Below are positions 33,049 through 41,544 of a stretch of 56,203 nt of DNA, one piece after another (the stretch's first letter is position 1; each line of letters opens with the position of its first letter). The notes under the pieces were generated by a model. It was not told the DNA's origin and made no database searches. It was given only the letters and a program-made list of their open reading frames with translations. This stretch comes from Candidatus Omnitrophota bacterium (GTDB taxonomy: Bacteria > Omnitrophota > Gorgyraeia > Gygaellales > Profunditerraquicolaceae). The DNA is taken from NCBI GenBank assembly GCA_030691865.1, contig JAUYDL010000054.1:1-56203 (forward strand), written 5' to 3'. A program made the position numbers and the translations under genes.

Positions 33049-34116
33049 TCAAGAGCCATCCTGCTCCAAGTAAACTTTCTTATTGAACTTTTTAATTACC
33101 TTTAAGAAGGCCTCAACTATTTTAGGATCAAATTGCGTGCCGCTCTTTCTCTTTATTTCTTTTATCGCTGAAGCAATATCCATTCTCTGGCGGTACGGCC
33201 GGCCATAAACCATAGCCTCAAAGGCATCGACCACCGACATAATCCGCGCGCCCAAAGGAATCTGGCCGCCTTTGAGTTGCGAAGGGTAACCGGTCCCATT
33301 ATATTTCTCATGATGATACATAATGATCGGAATAGCCGGACGTAAAATTTGTAAAGGCCTTAAAATCTGCGCCCCTTTAACCGGGTGCTTTTTAATAATA
33401 TCATACTCCTCACTAGTTAGCTTAGTGGTCTTAGTTAATATCGACACCGGAATATCCACTTTTCCGGCATCATGCAAGAGGCTGGCGTATTTAAGGCTTT
33501 GCAGCTGTTTCTCATTTAAATGAATTTCAGAACCCAATGCGCAAACCAGCTTACTAAAATGCGGTGAATGTGTGTAGTCCCGGGAAACATGGGTATTCAA
33601 AAACGTGACCAAAGATTTAATACTGCCAAAAACTATGCGTTGTTGTTCCTCGTAAAGTTGCATGTTCTTAATCCCGATCACCGCCTGCTCGCCCATAGTC
33701 ATCAGCATTTCCTGGTCAAACAGGTCAAACGGGTGAGTTGGCTTAGTGCGTTTGATAATCGTAAAACCCATAAGATCTTCAGAAATAAGCGGAATACCTA
33801 AAAGATTGCCTTTTCTGACAGCCGAGGAACCTTTGATGATTTTTTCTTCAACCCTGCCGCTGATTTTAGTCTTTTTATAAACCACCAGTTTCTTATTATC
33901 ATTAATCGTGCATTTGATAATAGAATATTTTTTATTGGGATCCAATAAAACGATTAAGCAATATTGGGCATTAAAAAATTGGCAAAATAGGCGGCCCATG
34001 CGGCTGATTAACTCATTAACCTCATAGGTAGAGTTAAGTAGGCGGTAAATACTATGCACCGCGGAAATTAAAAATCTATACTTTTTCGTAGGGGTTGAAT
34101 AATTTTTTATACTCAT
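33049..34116 (-). CDS. GAF plus HD-GYP phosphodiesterase
   Basis: 355 residues. An N-terminal GAF-like domain (residues about 20-150) senses an unknown signal. The HD-GYP domain follows, with LLHDAGKVDIP (HD), KKHPVKGAQIL, HHEKYNGTGYPSQLKGGQIP (GYP) and RIMSVVDAFEAM. It degrades cyclic di-GMP, whose receptors (PilZ, perhaps YajQ) are encoded in the window. Its first 41 nt overlap the end of dgt. Confidence 0.92.
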   Translation of the reverse strand: MSIKNYSTPTKKYRFLISAVHSIYRLLNSTYEVNELISRMGRLFCQFFNAQYCLIVLLDPNKKYSIIKCTINDNKKLVVYKKTKISGRVEEKIIKGSSAVRKGNLLGIPLISEDLMGFTIIKRTKPTHPFDLFDQEMLMTMGEQAVIGIKNMQLYEEQQRIVFGSIKSLVTFLNTHVSRDYTHSPHFSKLVCALGSEIHLNEKQLQSLKYASLLHDAGKVDIPVSILTKTTKLTSEEYDIIKKHPVKGAQILRPLQILRPAIPIIMYHHEKYNGTGYPSQLKGGQIPLGARIMSVVDAFEAMVYGRPYRQRMDIASAIKEIKRKSGTQFDPKIVEAFLKVIKKFNKKVYLEQDGS

Positions 34117-35227
34117 CTAAAGCGTACCGGTCAGTCATACCGGCGATATAATCACAAACTACCCGCTTTACTCCACCTTGAGGAATCCTACGCTGTATCT
34201 CAGGGGGCATCTGTGCGGGACGTTTGAGGTATTCAATAAATAATTCCCGAATAAAACGCTTGGCCTTAGTGCTCATGCGCACAACCCGGTAATGATGGTA
34301 AAGCTTCTGCATGAGAAACTGCCTAAGCGGCTTTCTTAACTGCTTAATCTTGCTACTAAAATCTACTATCTTACAATCGATCTTTCCAACATCGGTATAT
34401 TTTTTGATCTTGCGCCGGGAAATCTCTGATTGCGTATGCGCAATTAGATCCGTGACCTGTAAATCAATTAAGCCGCGGATAATCAAATACTTCCGACTAC
34501 TTGGGTTAATTTTAGCATATTTCTGATTGATCAAGCGATTTATTTTTTGCCAAATCTCTAGGCCCTCCAGATCACTCTGGCTGATCAGCCCGGAGGTAAG
34601 GCCATCATCCAGATCATGATTATCATAAGCAATCTCATCAGCCACATCCACTACTTGAGTCTCTAGCGTCGGCATTTTCTTAGGGGAAAACTCTTTGATC
34701 GCCACCGCAATATCAAAAACCGAAGAGTGTTTCACGATCCCTTCTCTTACCTCCCAACTTAAATTCAAGCCCGGAAATTCCGGATAACGCTCCTCAAGGA
34801 AATCCACTACCCTTAAGCCCTGGAGATTATGATTAAACCCCCCGGCTTTAGCCATTAATTCGTCCAGCACCTCTTCCCCGGAGTGGCCAAAAGGTGTATG
34901 CCCCAAATCATGAGCCAAGGCAATGGCTTCAGTTAAATCCATATTTAAACTTAAAGCGCATGCGATGGTCCGGGCAATCTGAGAAACCTCAATACTATGC
35001 GTCAGTCGCGTGCGGTAATAATCACCTTCGTGATTTACAAAAACCTGGGTTTTATACTCTAACCTCCTAAAAGCTGCCGAGTGAATAATGCGGTCCCGGT
35101 CACGCTGATAACATGACCGATATGCATGCTCATCTTCTTGATGCGCCCGGCCGCGGGAATCGCAACTTTTCATCGCATAAGGAGCAAGAAACTTATTTTC
35201 AAATTCGTTAATTTTATGCATGGGCAT
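34076..35227 (-). CDS. dgt: Deoxyguanosinetriphosphate triphosphohydrolase-like protein
   Basis: 383 residues. HD-domain motifs RLTHSIEVSQIARTIA, ALAHDLGHTPFGHSGEEVLD and DVADEIAYDNHDLDDG. It cleaves dNTPs to deoxynucleoside and triphosphate. The N-terminus has DSRGRAHQEDEHAYRSCYQR, as in type 2 dGTPases. It overlaps the HIT gene by 14 nt and HD-GYP by 41 nt. Confidence 0.95.
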   Translation of the reverse strand: MPMHKINEFENKFLAPYAMKSCDSRGRAHQEDEHAYRSCYQRDRDRIIHSAAFRRLEYKTQVFVNHEGDYYRTRLTHSIEVSQIARTIACALSLNMDLTEAIALAHDLGHTPFGHSGEEVLDELMAKAGGFNHNLQGLRVVDFLEERYPEFPGLNLSWEVREGIVKHSSVFDIAVAIKEFSPKKMPTLETQVVDVADEIAYDNHDLDDGLTSGLISQSDLEGLEIWQKINRLINQKYAKINPSSRKYLIIRGLIDLQVTDLIAHTQSEISRRKIKKYTDVGKIDCKIVDFSSKIKQLRKPLRQFLMQKLYHHYRVVRMSTKAKRFIRELFIEYLKRPAQMPPEIQRRIPQGGVKRVVCDYIAGMTDRYALDEYKKLFNPYEKV

Positions 35228-35684
35228 CCTTTAATCGTTTAGACAACTCCTCCAGTGACTGTGAGATAACCTTAGTGTTGCCGATTACCGGCATAAAATT
35301 AGTGTCCCCCGCCCAGCGTGGCACAATATGCAAATGCAGATGCCCGGTAATTCCTGCACCTGCCTGGCAGCTAAGATTAAAACCTATATTATAGCCTTGC
35401 GGCTTTAAAACTTTTTGCAACAACCTCTTAGCTCGCTTCAAAGATTTAAACATATCCAGGATCTCTTCTTCGTTCATCAGCTCTATATCCGCAATATGCC
35501 GCAGCGGAGAAACTAAAAGATGGCCATTATTATATGGATAGATATTCAACAAACAAATAGATTTTTTTGTTTTAAAGATTACATAATCATGAAGCTTGCT
35601 TTTCTTGGCCCGGCAAAAAATACAGCCTTGCGGCCGATTTCTCCTGATATAATTAATTCTCCAAGGGGCCCAAAGTTTATCCAT
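35214..35684 (-). CDS. HIT family nucleotide hydrolase
   Basis: 156 residues. The start is DKLWAPWRINYI, with CIFCRAKK (zinc-binding Cys pair), and GHLHLHIVPRWAGDTNFMPV carries the HxHxH catalytic site. These enzymes hydrolyse dinucleoside polyphosphates such as AP4A. It is 1 nt after the phosphoesterase gene. Confidence 0.95.
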   Translation of the reverse strand: MDKLWAPWRINYIRRNRPQGCIFCRAKKSKLHDYVIFKTKKSICLLNIYPYNNGHLLVSPLRHIADIELMNEEEILDMFKSLKRAKRLLQKVLKPQGYNIGFNLSCQAGAGITGHLHLHIVPRWAGDTNFMPVIGNTKVISQSLEELSKRLKDAHA

Positions 35685-35685
35685 T

Positions 35686-36267
35686 TTAAATTTTTATTAT
35701 CTTAGCCTCAATCTCACTCTGGCTATCGCAAGTCAAATCAGGATTGGCTAACCTTTTCTTTAATTCAATTATCCCGTAAGAATTATACGCAGCGCTAAGG
35801 TCAGTGGCGCTTCCGGGGTTAAAAAATAGTATGCCGCCTATTCTTTCATTCATCGGTTTATGCGAGTGGCCAAAAATAATCAGGTCACAATCATCTTCCT
35901 TAAAAGCATCTTTAAGCAGTTCCGGAAGATTCAACGGAGCCCCAGATCCATGCATCAGACCCACTCTGTACCCAAGAATCTCCAAAACCTGCTTTACCGG
36001 ATACTTTTTCTTCACCGCCTGCTGATCCATATTCCCGACTACCACCACAACTTCTGCGCATACGGACTTTAATTCATCAATTACCCCTAAACCTACCATG
36101 TCTCCGGCATGGATAATTAAATCTACATGCTTAAAAGCATCCAAAACTACCTGGGGGATATGCTCACCTCTATCCGGAATATGTGTGTCCGAAATTACGC
36201 CAATTCTTACGCCATTAATATGATCCGGGGAATTACTCATCTCGCTAAAGTTTATAACCTGACTCAT
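35686..36267 (-). CDS. YfcE-type metallophosphoesterase
   Basis: 193 residues. Metal-binding motifs in order: ISDTHIPDRG, HAGDMV, VVGNMDQ, LMHGSG and GHSHKPMNERIGGILFFNPG. Length and motif set fit the MJ0936/YfcE family of cytoplasmic phosphodiesterases. The ATG overlaps the ATPase stop by 4 nt. Confidence 0.94.
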   Translation of the reverse strand: MSQVINFSEMSNSPDHINGVRIGVISDTHIPDRGEHIPQVVLDAFKHVDLIIHAGDMVGLGVIDELKSVCAEVVVVVGNMDQQAVKKKYPVKQVLEILGYRVGLMHGSGAPLNLPELLKDAFKEDDCDLIIFGHSHKPMNERIGGILFFNPGSATDLSAAYNSYGIIELKKRLANPDLTCDSQSEIEAKIIKI

Positions 36268-37901
36268 GCAATTACCCGTGGCTTAGAAAATAAATCTAAA
36301 ATCTGATTTAAACTGTTTAAGTCCCAGGTCCAGATCTTCTCTTCCAACGCTCTTAGCCTGGCATTTGGGTCAACTTCCTTCAGAGTAATCATAATCTTAC
36401 GCTGCGATTTATGATGATATCTTTTACATTCCTTTGAAAACTCCGTGATATCCTGCTCAGTAAGCGCATCAGATTTAATCGCCATAATCCACAGCGCATT
36501 GCTAGAACGGCCCAATAAACCGTCTTTTAAAAAACGCTGGCCAAATATCAACGGCTTTACCTCGCGAAAGTGGTGCAGCCGGATCTTTTTACGTTCAATC
36601 TGTACAAGATCATCCTCAAATAGCTGCAATAGTTCCCAAACACGGTTAGCCAACGGTTTAGTCGACTGTTTGGCAAACTCCTGGATAAGCTCCTGGATGT
36701 TATCCCGGAACTTTTCTTTTTGATTCTTAGCGTCAAATGATAATGAACGCATCTTCTCCTGATAAACAAAACGCACCCAGTAGGCAAATAATCGGTCGCT
36801 AATTTTAAGAAAATCTCCGCTGCGGGTAATCGCATCCAGCTCTAGAAGATAATTAATCCTGATCCCCAGATCCTTTTTTTGCTTATGTAAGATATGGGCG
36901 ATATCTTTAATGCGATTGCGTCCGGAGGCAATCAAATAAAATATGGAAACATAATCATTGCTGGCGCCTACATCTAGAAAACGCTTAATATAATTAGAGA
37001 ATCTCTGATTAAGAATCCCCGAAGTATTAAATAACAGATCCTCAAGGATATCCGCTAAATTCACCACCACATCCGTTTGGCTTTGGCCATTGGAGGCCAA
37101 ACCATTGTCTTGTGGCTTATTAGATAAGGCATCAGTGATCAACTCCAGGTATAAGGGGTAACCGCCGGTAAAGTTAATAATGAAATCTTTTAACTGCGGA
37201 TTTAACTTTAAGCCGCCAATGTGCTGATCCAGATAGCGGCCACTAGTATGAATATCAAATGGCTCAATAGTAATAATCTCAAAATTGCCAAACAACAAAG
37301 AAAGCTGCTTAGAGAGGATAACCCGAGTTTTAAACATCCTGGAGCTGGCCAGGCAATAAAGTGTATTTTTCTGTACAATGAGCAGCTTACTCCACACCCG
37401 GTATAAATTTTTTACCCCAATATCCTCCAAATTATGAAATTCATCTAAAAACAAAACCGTAAATTTACCGGTTTCCTGATTAATTAACTCCGGGAGATTA
37501 AAAAGCTCGGTAACAATATTTATCTTCTTCCTCCGGGAAAGCTCATTAAGTATAAAATTTATTCTTGCGGTAGTATTGGGTATGTACCGGGAGGATTTGG
37601 CAACCAGATAATCCAGGTCTTCCTTTAAAGGCAGGCCGCTATTTAAGAGAAAATTATACAGTAACGCGCCGATGAATCTTCTAGCAAATCCTTCAAGAGA
37701 CTCAGGCCGTACCTCTAAATATACGGTAATAATTCTAGGATCGTAGAAGTTAGCCAGAAATTTAGAAATAATGCTGGTTTTTCCGACATTTTCATCGCCG
37801 ATAATAGCAATATTCTGCCGATAGCCTTCTTTTAGGCTGCTCACCCGCTTTTCTAATATCTGGATATAATTCTTGCGGTCAAAAAATTTGTCTTTTATCA
37901 T
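36264..37901 (-). CDS. AAA ATPase of the archaeal-ATPase type with an in-frame repeat
   Basis: 545 residues. Walker A GDENVGKTSI (about 35-44), Walker B VLFLDEFHNL, sensor-like LASSRMFKTRVIL; the second half is helical with a winged-helix-like segment (FYLIASGRNRIKDIAHILHK). Residues 262-275 (KPQDNGLASNGQSQ) are encoded by the 42-bp palindromic repeat in the frame also used at 27756. It couples to the NlpD-like gene by 4 nt. Function unknown. Confidence 0.82.
   Translation of the reverse strand: MIKDKFFDRKNYIQILEKRVSSLKEGYRQNIAIIGDENVGKTSIISKFLANFYDPRIITVYLEVRPESLEGFARRFIGALLYNFLLNSGLPLKEDLDYLVAKSSRYIPNTTARINFILNELSRRKKINIVTELFNLPELINQETGKFTVLFLDEFHNLEDIGVKNLYRVWSKLLIVQKNTLYCLASSRMFKTRVILSKQLSLLFGNFEIITIEPFDIHTSGRYLDQHIGGLKLNPQLKDFIINFTGGYPLYLELITDALSNKPQDNGLASNGQSQTDVVVNLADILEDLLFNTSGILNQRFSNYIKRFLDVGASNDYVSIFYLIASGRNRIKDIAHILHKQKKDLGIRINYLLELDAITRSGDFLKISDRLFAYWVRFVYQEKMRSLSFDAKNQKEKFRDNIQELIQEFAKQSTKPLANRVWELLQLFEDDLVQIERKKIRLHHFREVKPLIFGQRFLKDGLLGRSSNALWIMAIKSDALTEQDITEFSKECKRYHHKSQRKIMITLKEVDPNARLRALEEKIWTWDLNSLNQILDLFSKPRVIA
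37078..37119 (-). repeat. 42-bp palindromic repeat within the ATPase gene
   Basis: 38 of 42 positions match 27756-27797; the four differences are T/C transitions. The core TGGCTTTGGC...GCCAAACCA can form a hairpin. It encodes 14 residues in a linker just after the P-loop domain. Confidence 0.88.
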
Positions 37902-38566
37902 GATAGGTAAAATAGTGGATTCTGCGGCATGGCGCCTTTACGGATCTCAAAATGCAGATAGCTATTTTTATCTCTAATACTGGCACCCACCCGGCCAACC
38001 AACGCGCCCCTTTGCACGTTTTCTCCCGGTTGCACAAAAATCTCTGAAATTCTGGAATAAACACTACGCAGGCCGTCTCCATGGTCGATAATTATGGTTT
38101 TACCATAATTACCGAAACTATTAGAATAGAAAACTACCCTGCCGCTGCGGGTGGCCAGAATATCCGAGCCAGTTGGAGCCTGAATATTAATACCCTTATT
38201 GATTAAGTTGCGATAAGTGGAACCAAAACCGGCGATTACTCTACCACTTAACGGCCAGATAAAATCGTCTCCGCTAGCTACGCTAGATTTTATCGAAATA
38301 TTCTGCGTCCTTAAACGGCTAGGAATTAAAAGGACCTGGCCTATTTCAATAGCCGCAACTTCAGAAATATGATTGAGACGAATAATATCATCAAGATCTA
38401 CATCATAGAGCTTAGATATTCTCCAGAGTGTTTGGCCTGCTTCTATGCGGTGACGTACTCCTGGGACTCCTTGAGCCGAGACAGGTAAAGTCGGCCCGGT
38501 ATACGGGGGGACAGTCGCGCAACCTGCTATACCTAAAATCGCCAGTATTAAAATAATTTCTCTCAT
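37898..38566 (-). CDS. NlpD/EnvC-like lipoprotein with LysM and degenerate LytM domain
   Basis: 222 residues. Lipobox GIAGC (Cys16). LysM domain about 40-83 (HRIEAGQTLWRISKLYDVDL, IEIGQVLLIP). M23/LytM domain about 103-222, but zinc and catalytic positions are altered: NKGINIQAPTG in place of HxGxD, and YSRIS in place of YxHLS; LHFEIR keeps its His. Loss of these residues is known in NlpD and EnvC, which activate amidases instead of cutting peptidoglycan. It is likely an amidase activator at the septum. Confidence 0.88.
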   Translation of the reverse strand: MREIILILAILGIAGCATVPPYTGPTLPVSAQGVPGVRHRIEAGQTLWRISKLYDVDLDDIIRLNHISEVAAIEIGQVLLIPSRLRTQNISIKSSVASGDDFIWPLSGRVIAGFGSTYRNLINKGINIQAPTGSDILATRSGRVVFYSNSFGNYGKTIIIDHGDGLRSVYSRISEIFVQPGENVQRGALVGRVGASIRDKNSYLHFEIRKGAMPQNPLFYLS

Positions 38567-38626
38567 CAGTCCTATCTACTACCTACCAACTACCTACCTG
38601 CCGGCAGGCTAACTACTGGTTTTAAA

Positions 38627-38697
38627 AGCGGATGAGCGGAATCGAACCGCCATATGCAGCTTGGGAAGCTGCCATTCTACCACTGAATTACACCCGC
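38627..38697 (-). tRNA. tRNA-Gly (anticodon CCC)
   Basis: The acceptor stem GCGGGTG pairs with CATCCGC. The anticodon arm is GCAGC-TTCCCAA-GCTGC, and the T-arm GGCGG-TTCGATT-CCGCT. The discriminator is T and CCA is not encoded. It lies between thiC and the NlpD-like gene on the same strand, 8 nt after a GC hairpin, so it may be cut from the thi transcript. Confidence 0.96.
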
Positions 38698-38705
38698 GCA
38701 CAAGC

Positions 38706-38743
38706 GCGGCACCTGCGCAAATCCTTTAAGCGCAGGGTGCCGC
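38706..38743 (-). repeat. Intercistronic hairpin element, copy 4 (thiC to tRNA-Gly, hairpin 1 only)
   Basis: On the minus strand GCGGCACC-C-TGCGC, loop TTAAAGGATTT, GCGCAGGTGCCGC. It has the same bulged C and the same 11-nt loop type as the other copies. The second hairpin that carries a Shine-Dalgarno is absent, as expected before a tRNA. Confidence 0.8.
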
Positions 38744-38747
38744 AAAC

Positions 38748-40031
38748 TTATCTTTTATTACAATCCTGCATCAATTTAATTGAACAATATTCTCCGCACA
38801 TCGTGCACACACTAGAAAGCTTTGGCTTACTGCTTAATCGATACGCCCTGGCCTTATCAGGATCAATGGATAACTTAATTTGTTTTTTCCAGTCCCGCGC
38901 CTGACGGGCAATCGAAATACTTTTATCCCAAGCAATTGCCAGTTTTCTGCGTTTGACTAAATCTCCGGCATGCGCGGCAATCCGGCAGGCAATTACCCCC
39001 TCCCGCACATCGCTGACTGTCGGATGACGCAAATGTTCAGCAGGGGTTACATAACAAAGAAAATCAGCGCCTACGCTGGCGGCAATTGCCCCTCCAATGG
39101 CCGAAGTAATATGATCATAGCCGGCAGCCACATCGGTAACTAAGGGCCCTAATACATAAAAAGGCGCGCCTGAGCAATATTTTTTCTCTAAAGCAATATT
39201 TTTTTCTATCTGATCCAGAGGAACATGGCCCGGCCCTTCAATCATCACCTGCACGCCTTGCGCCCTGGCGCGTTTAGCTAATGACCCCAGAATTTTTAAT
39301 TCCGCTATCTGCGCTTTATCCGTAGCATCTAAAATCGAACCCGGCCTCAACCCGTCGCCTAAACTCAGAGTTACATCATATTTATTGGCAATATCCAGAA
39401 TTTGATCAAAATGCGAATAAAAAGGATTTTCTTGCTTATGATATTTTATCCAACTGGCGATAATCGCTCCACCACGCGAAACCACCCCCATCAGCCGCTT
39501 ATGCTGCCTTAGTATCTTTAAGCTGCTTTGAGTTACTCCGCTATGTATAGTAAAAAAATCTACACCCTGTTTAGCCTGATCATTTAATACCTCCAGGACG
39601 TCCTGAGCGCTAAATTTAAGAAAATTTTTATTTTTTTCCTTCGCCCTCACTGCCACCTCATAAATCGGAACCGTGCCCACCGGCACAGTTGAGTGTTTTA
39701 AAACCTCTCTTCTTACCTTGGCAAGATTGCCCCCTACACTTAAATCCATCAGCGCATCCGCGCCATGCTTTATCGCTGTTTTAAGCTTTTGAATTTCATC
39801 AGCAATCCGGCATTTATCCGTAGAGGTGCCGATATTAGCATTAACCTTAGTAGACAAACCACTGCCCACAGCAATTGGCTTTTTTATTTTATGATTTATA
39901 TTTAAAGGTATGACTGCTTCTCCTAAGCGGATAAGGCGCATAAGCTCTTTAGGCTTAACTGCTTCCAGATGCGCGACCTTACGCATAAGAGGAGTAATAA
40001 TATTTTTCTTGGCGTATTCCAACTGTGTCAT
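38748..40031 (-). CDS. thiC: Phosphomethylpyrimidine synthase (short form)
   Basis: 427 residues, the short form without the N-terminal extension of E. coli ThiC. Motifs: DLSVGGNLAKVRREVL, MGVVSRGGAIIASWIKYHKQ, EGPGHVPLDQIEKNI. The C-terminal radical-SAM cluster motif is CTMCGEYC (C-x2-C-x3-C), one residue shorter than in E. coli. It makes HMP phosphate from AIR. It overlaps thiE by 4 nt. No TPP riboswitch is found upstream of the operon. Confidence 0.96.
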   Translation of the reverse strand: MTQLEYAKKNIITPLMRKVAHLEAVKPKELMRLIRLGEAVIPLNINHKIKKPIAVGSGLSTKVNANIGTSTDKCRIADEIQKLKTAIKHGADALMDLSVGGNLAKVRREVLKHSTVPVGTVPIYEVAVRAKEKNKNFLKFSAQDVLEVLNDQAKQGVDFFTIHSGVTQSSLKILRQHKRLMGVVSRGGAIIASWIKYHKQENPFYSHFDQILDIANKYDVTLSLGDGLRPGSILDATDKAQIAELKILGSLAKRARAQGVQVMIEGPGHVPLDQIEKNIALEKKYCSGAPFYVLGPLVTDVAAGYDHITSAIGGAIAASVGADFLCYVTPAEHLRHPTVSDVREGVIACRIAAHAGDLVKRRKLAIAWDKSISIARQARDWKKQIKLSIDPDKARAYRLSSKPKLSSVCTMCGEYCSIKLMQDCNKR

Positions 40032-40669
40032 AATTTTCTTAACCTTTTATAAAGCCGCTTAGCTGCTCCTTTAGGATCATCGGCTTCTAAAATCGCCCGG
40101 CAAACCGCAATACGCCTGATGCCGGCAGCAGTAATTCCTTTGATATTGCCTTCGCCAATATTGCCGATAGCAAAATAAGGTATTTTTATCTTAGCTTTTA
40201 ACTCTGTGGCTGCTTTTAAGCCAATGCCCGGACAACCAGGCTTAGTGGCAGTGGCATATATCGGACCGATACCAATATAATCTGCTCCTTCTTTTTGCGC
40301 TTTCAATGCCTGGCGCAGATTATGACAGGAAAGACCGATAATCTTATCTTTGCCTAATATCTTTCTGGCCTGCTTTAAGGATAAATCGTCCTGCCCCAAA
40401 TGCACACCGTCTGCACCACAGGCAACCGCTACATCCACATAATCATTAACGATAAAGAGCGTTTTAGTCAAACCTAAAAGTTTTGCCAGCTTAATCGCAA
40501 ACTTCAATACATCCGCTTTAGCGCTAGACTTATCCCTAAGCTGGATTAAGCCAATTTCTTTACCAGAAACTAAACTAATTATTTTTTTTAAAGAAAACCT
40601 GCTAAAACCGGGCCTATCTAGAATCAGATAAAGCTGAGATTTTTTTAAAAGACTCTTTCTCAATTTCAT
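40028..40669 (-). CDS. thiE: Thiamine phosphate synthase
   Basis: 213 residues. QLRDKSSAKADVLKFAIKLA, VNDYVDVAVACGADGVHLGQ, DDLS and GPIYATATKPGCPGIG are the ThiE motifs. It joins HMP-PP with thiazole phosphate. Its first 56 nt overlap the end of the thiD2-like gene in another frame; in other bacteria the two can be fused. Confidence 0.95.
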   Translation of the reverse strand: MKLRKSLLKKSQLYLILDRPGFSRFSLKKIISLVSGKEIGLIQLRDKSSAKADVLKFAIKLAKLLGLTKTLFIVNDYVDVAVACGADGVHLGQDDLSLKQARKILGKDKIIGLSCHNLRQALKAQKEGADYIGIGPIYATATKPGCPGIGLKAATELKAKIKIPYFAIGNIGEGNIKGITAAGIRRIAVCRAILEADDPKGAAKRLYKRLRKL

Positions 40670-41075
40670 AAACTTTATACCTGAGCTGTTTAAAACCTAA
40701 AGCCACCCCGGCATCTACCAGCTTACTAAATTCTTCCAGCACGCGCAAAGATTCTTTAACTCTCTGAATATTGGCCCAGAAAATATCTTTACAATTACCA
40801 CGCTTCAGTTCCCCGCAGGAATTAAATCTTCCCACATCAGTCTGCGCCCTGCGCTGGCTAAACAGCTTAGCCGGCGGGTAAATCTTACTGCCCAGGCGAT
40901 CTATTTTATGCCTGATTTGCTTAAGGCCTGCTGTAAATTTATGGTTATCCAGAATAAACCGGGTAATCTCTTCGCAAACACGCAACCCCTCCTTAACCCG
41001 GTTCAAGTTAGCATCAATTATACGGCCGATATCATTCTTTTGAGAAATCCCGGACGATTTTTTCAATGAGTGCAC
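40614..41075 (-). CDS. thiD2: ThiD2-like HMP-P kinase
   Basis: 153 residues. RIIDANLNRVKEGLRVCEEI, TAGLKQIRHKIDRLG and WANIQRVKESLRVLEEFSKL are the doubled RVxExLRVxE signature of the ThiD2 family, which phosphorylates HMP phosphate in place of ThiD. It is a separate gene overlapping thiE rather than an N-terminal fusion. The start overlaps rfaE2 by 44 nt. Confidence 0.75.
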   Translation of the reverse strand: MHSLKKSSGISQKNDIGRIIDANLNRVKEGLRVCEEITRFILDNHKFTAGLKQIRHKIDRLGSKIYPPAKLFSQRRAQTDVGRFNSCGELKRGNCKDIFWANIQRVKESLRVLEEFSKLVDAGVALGFKQLRYKVYEIEKESFKKISALSDSR

Positions 41076-41544
41076 TAGTTGAGCGGCCCTTAACTAAATT
41101 AACGGTAAGGACCTTTCCGCCATAACTCTCTACAAAATCTGCGCCGATTATTTTTTGCTTGCTCCAATCCGCACCTTTAATCAGGATATCCGGCTTAAGC
41201 GTTTTAATTAAACGCAGCGGATTATCCTCATTAAATAAAACTACAAAATCTACACTGGCCAATGCGGCCACTATTTTTAAACGATCGCTTTGTGCGATCA
41301 CCGGACGATTTTTAGCTTTAATCTTTTTAACGGAGGAATCGCTATTCACTGCCACCACCAGATAATCCCCATAGCTGCGGGCATCCTGGAGGTATTTGAC
41401 ATGGCCATAATGCAAAATATCAAAACAGCCGTTAGTAAAAACTACGCGCTTGCCGTTCTGCTTAAGGCGCTTAACTTTACGTTTAAGGCTGGGAAGTGAA
41501 ATTATTTTTGGTCCTGACAAAGTTCCTGCTCGATCATTTCGCAT
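41032..41544 (-). CDS. rfaE2: ADP-heptose synthase nucleotidyltransferase (RfaE2/HldE-C)
   Basis: 170 residues. VVFTNGCFDILHYGHVKYLQ carries the HxGH nucleotidyltransferase motif, followed by VVAVNSDSSVK, RPVIAQSDRLKIVAALASVD and the C-terminal GRSTSALIEKI. It adds the nucleotide to heptose 1-phosphate for LPS core synthesis. The kinase half of HldE is not fused. It overlaps gmhA by 43 nt. Confidence 0.93.
   Translation of the reverse strand: MRNDRAGTLSGPKIISLPSLKRKVKRLKQNGKRVVFTNGCFDILHYGHVKYLQDARSYGDYLVVAVNSDSSVKKIKAKNRPVIAQSDRLKIVAALASVDFVVLFNEDNPLRLIKTLKPDILIKGADWSKQKIIGADFVESYGGKVLTVNLVKGRSTSALIEKIVRDFSKE

Noticed and set aside
38632..38904. Plus-strand ORF over the tRNA and thiC end
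   Set aside because: It is antisense to a clear tRNA and to the conserved C-terminus of ThiC, and has no recognisable protein features.
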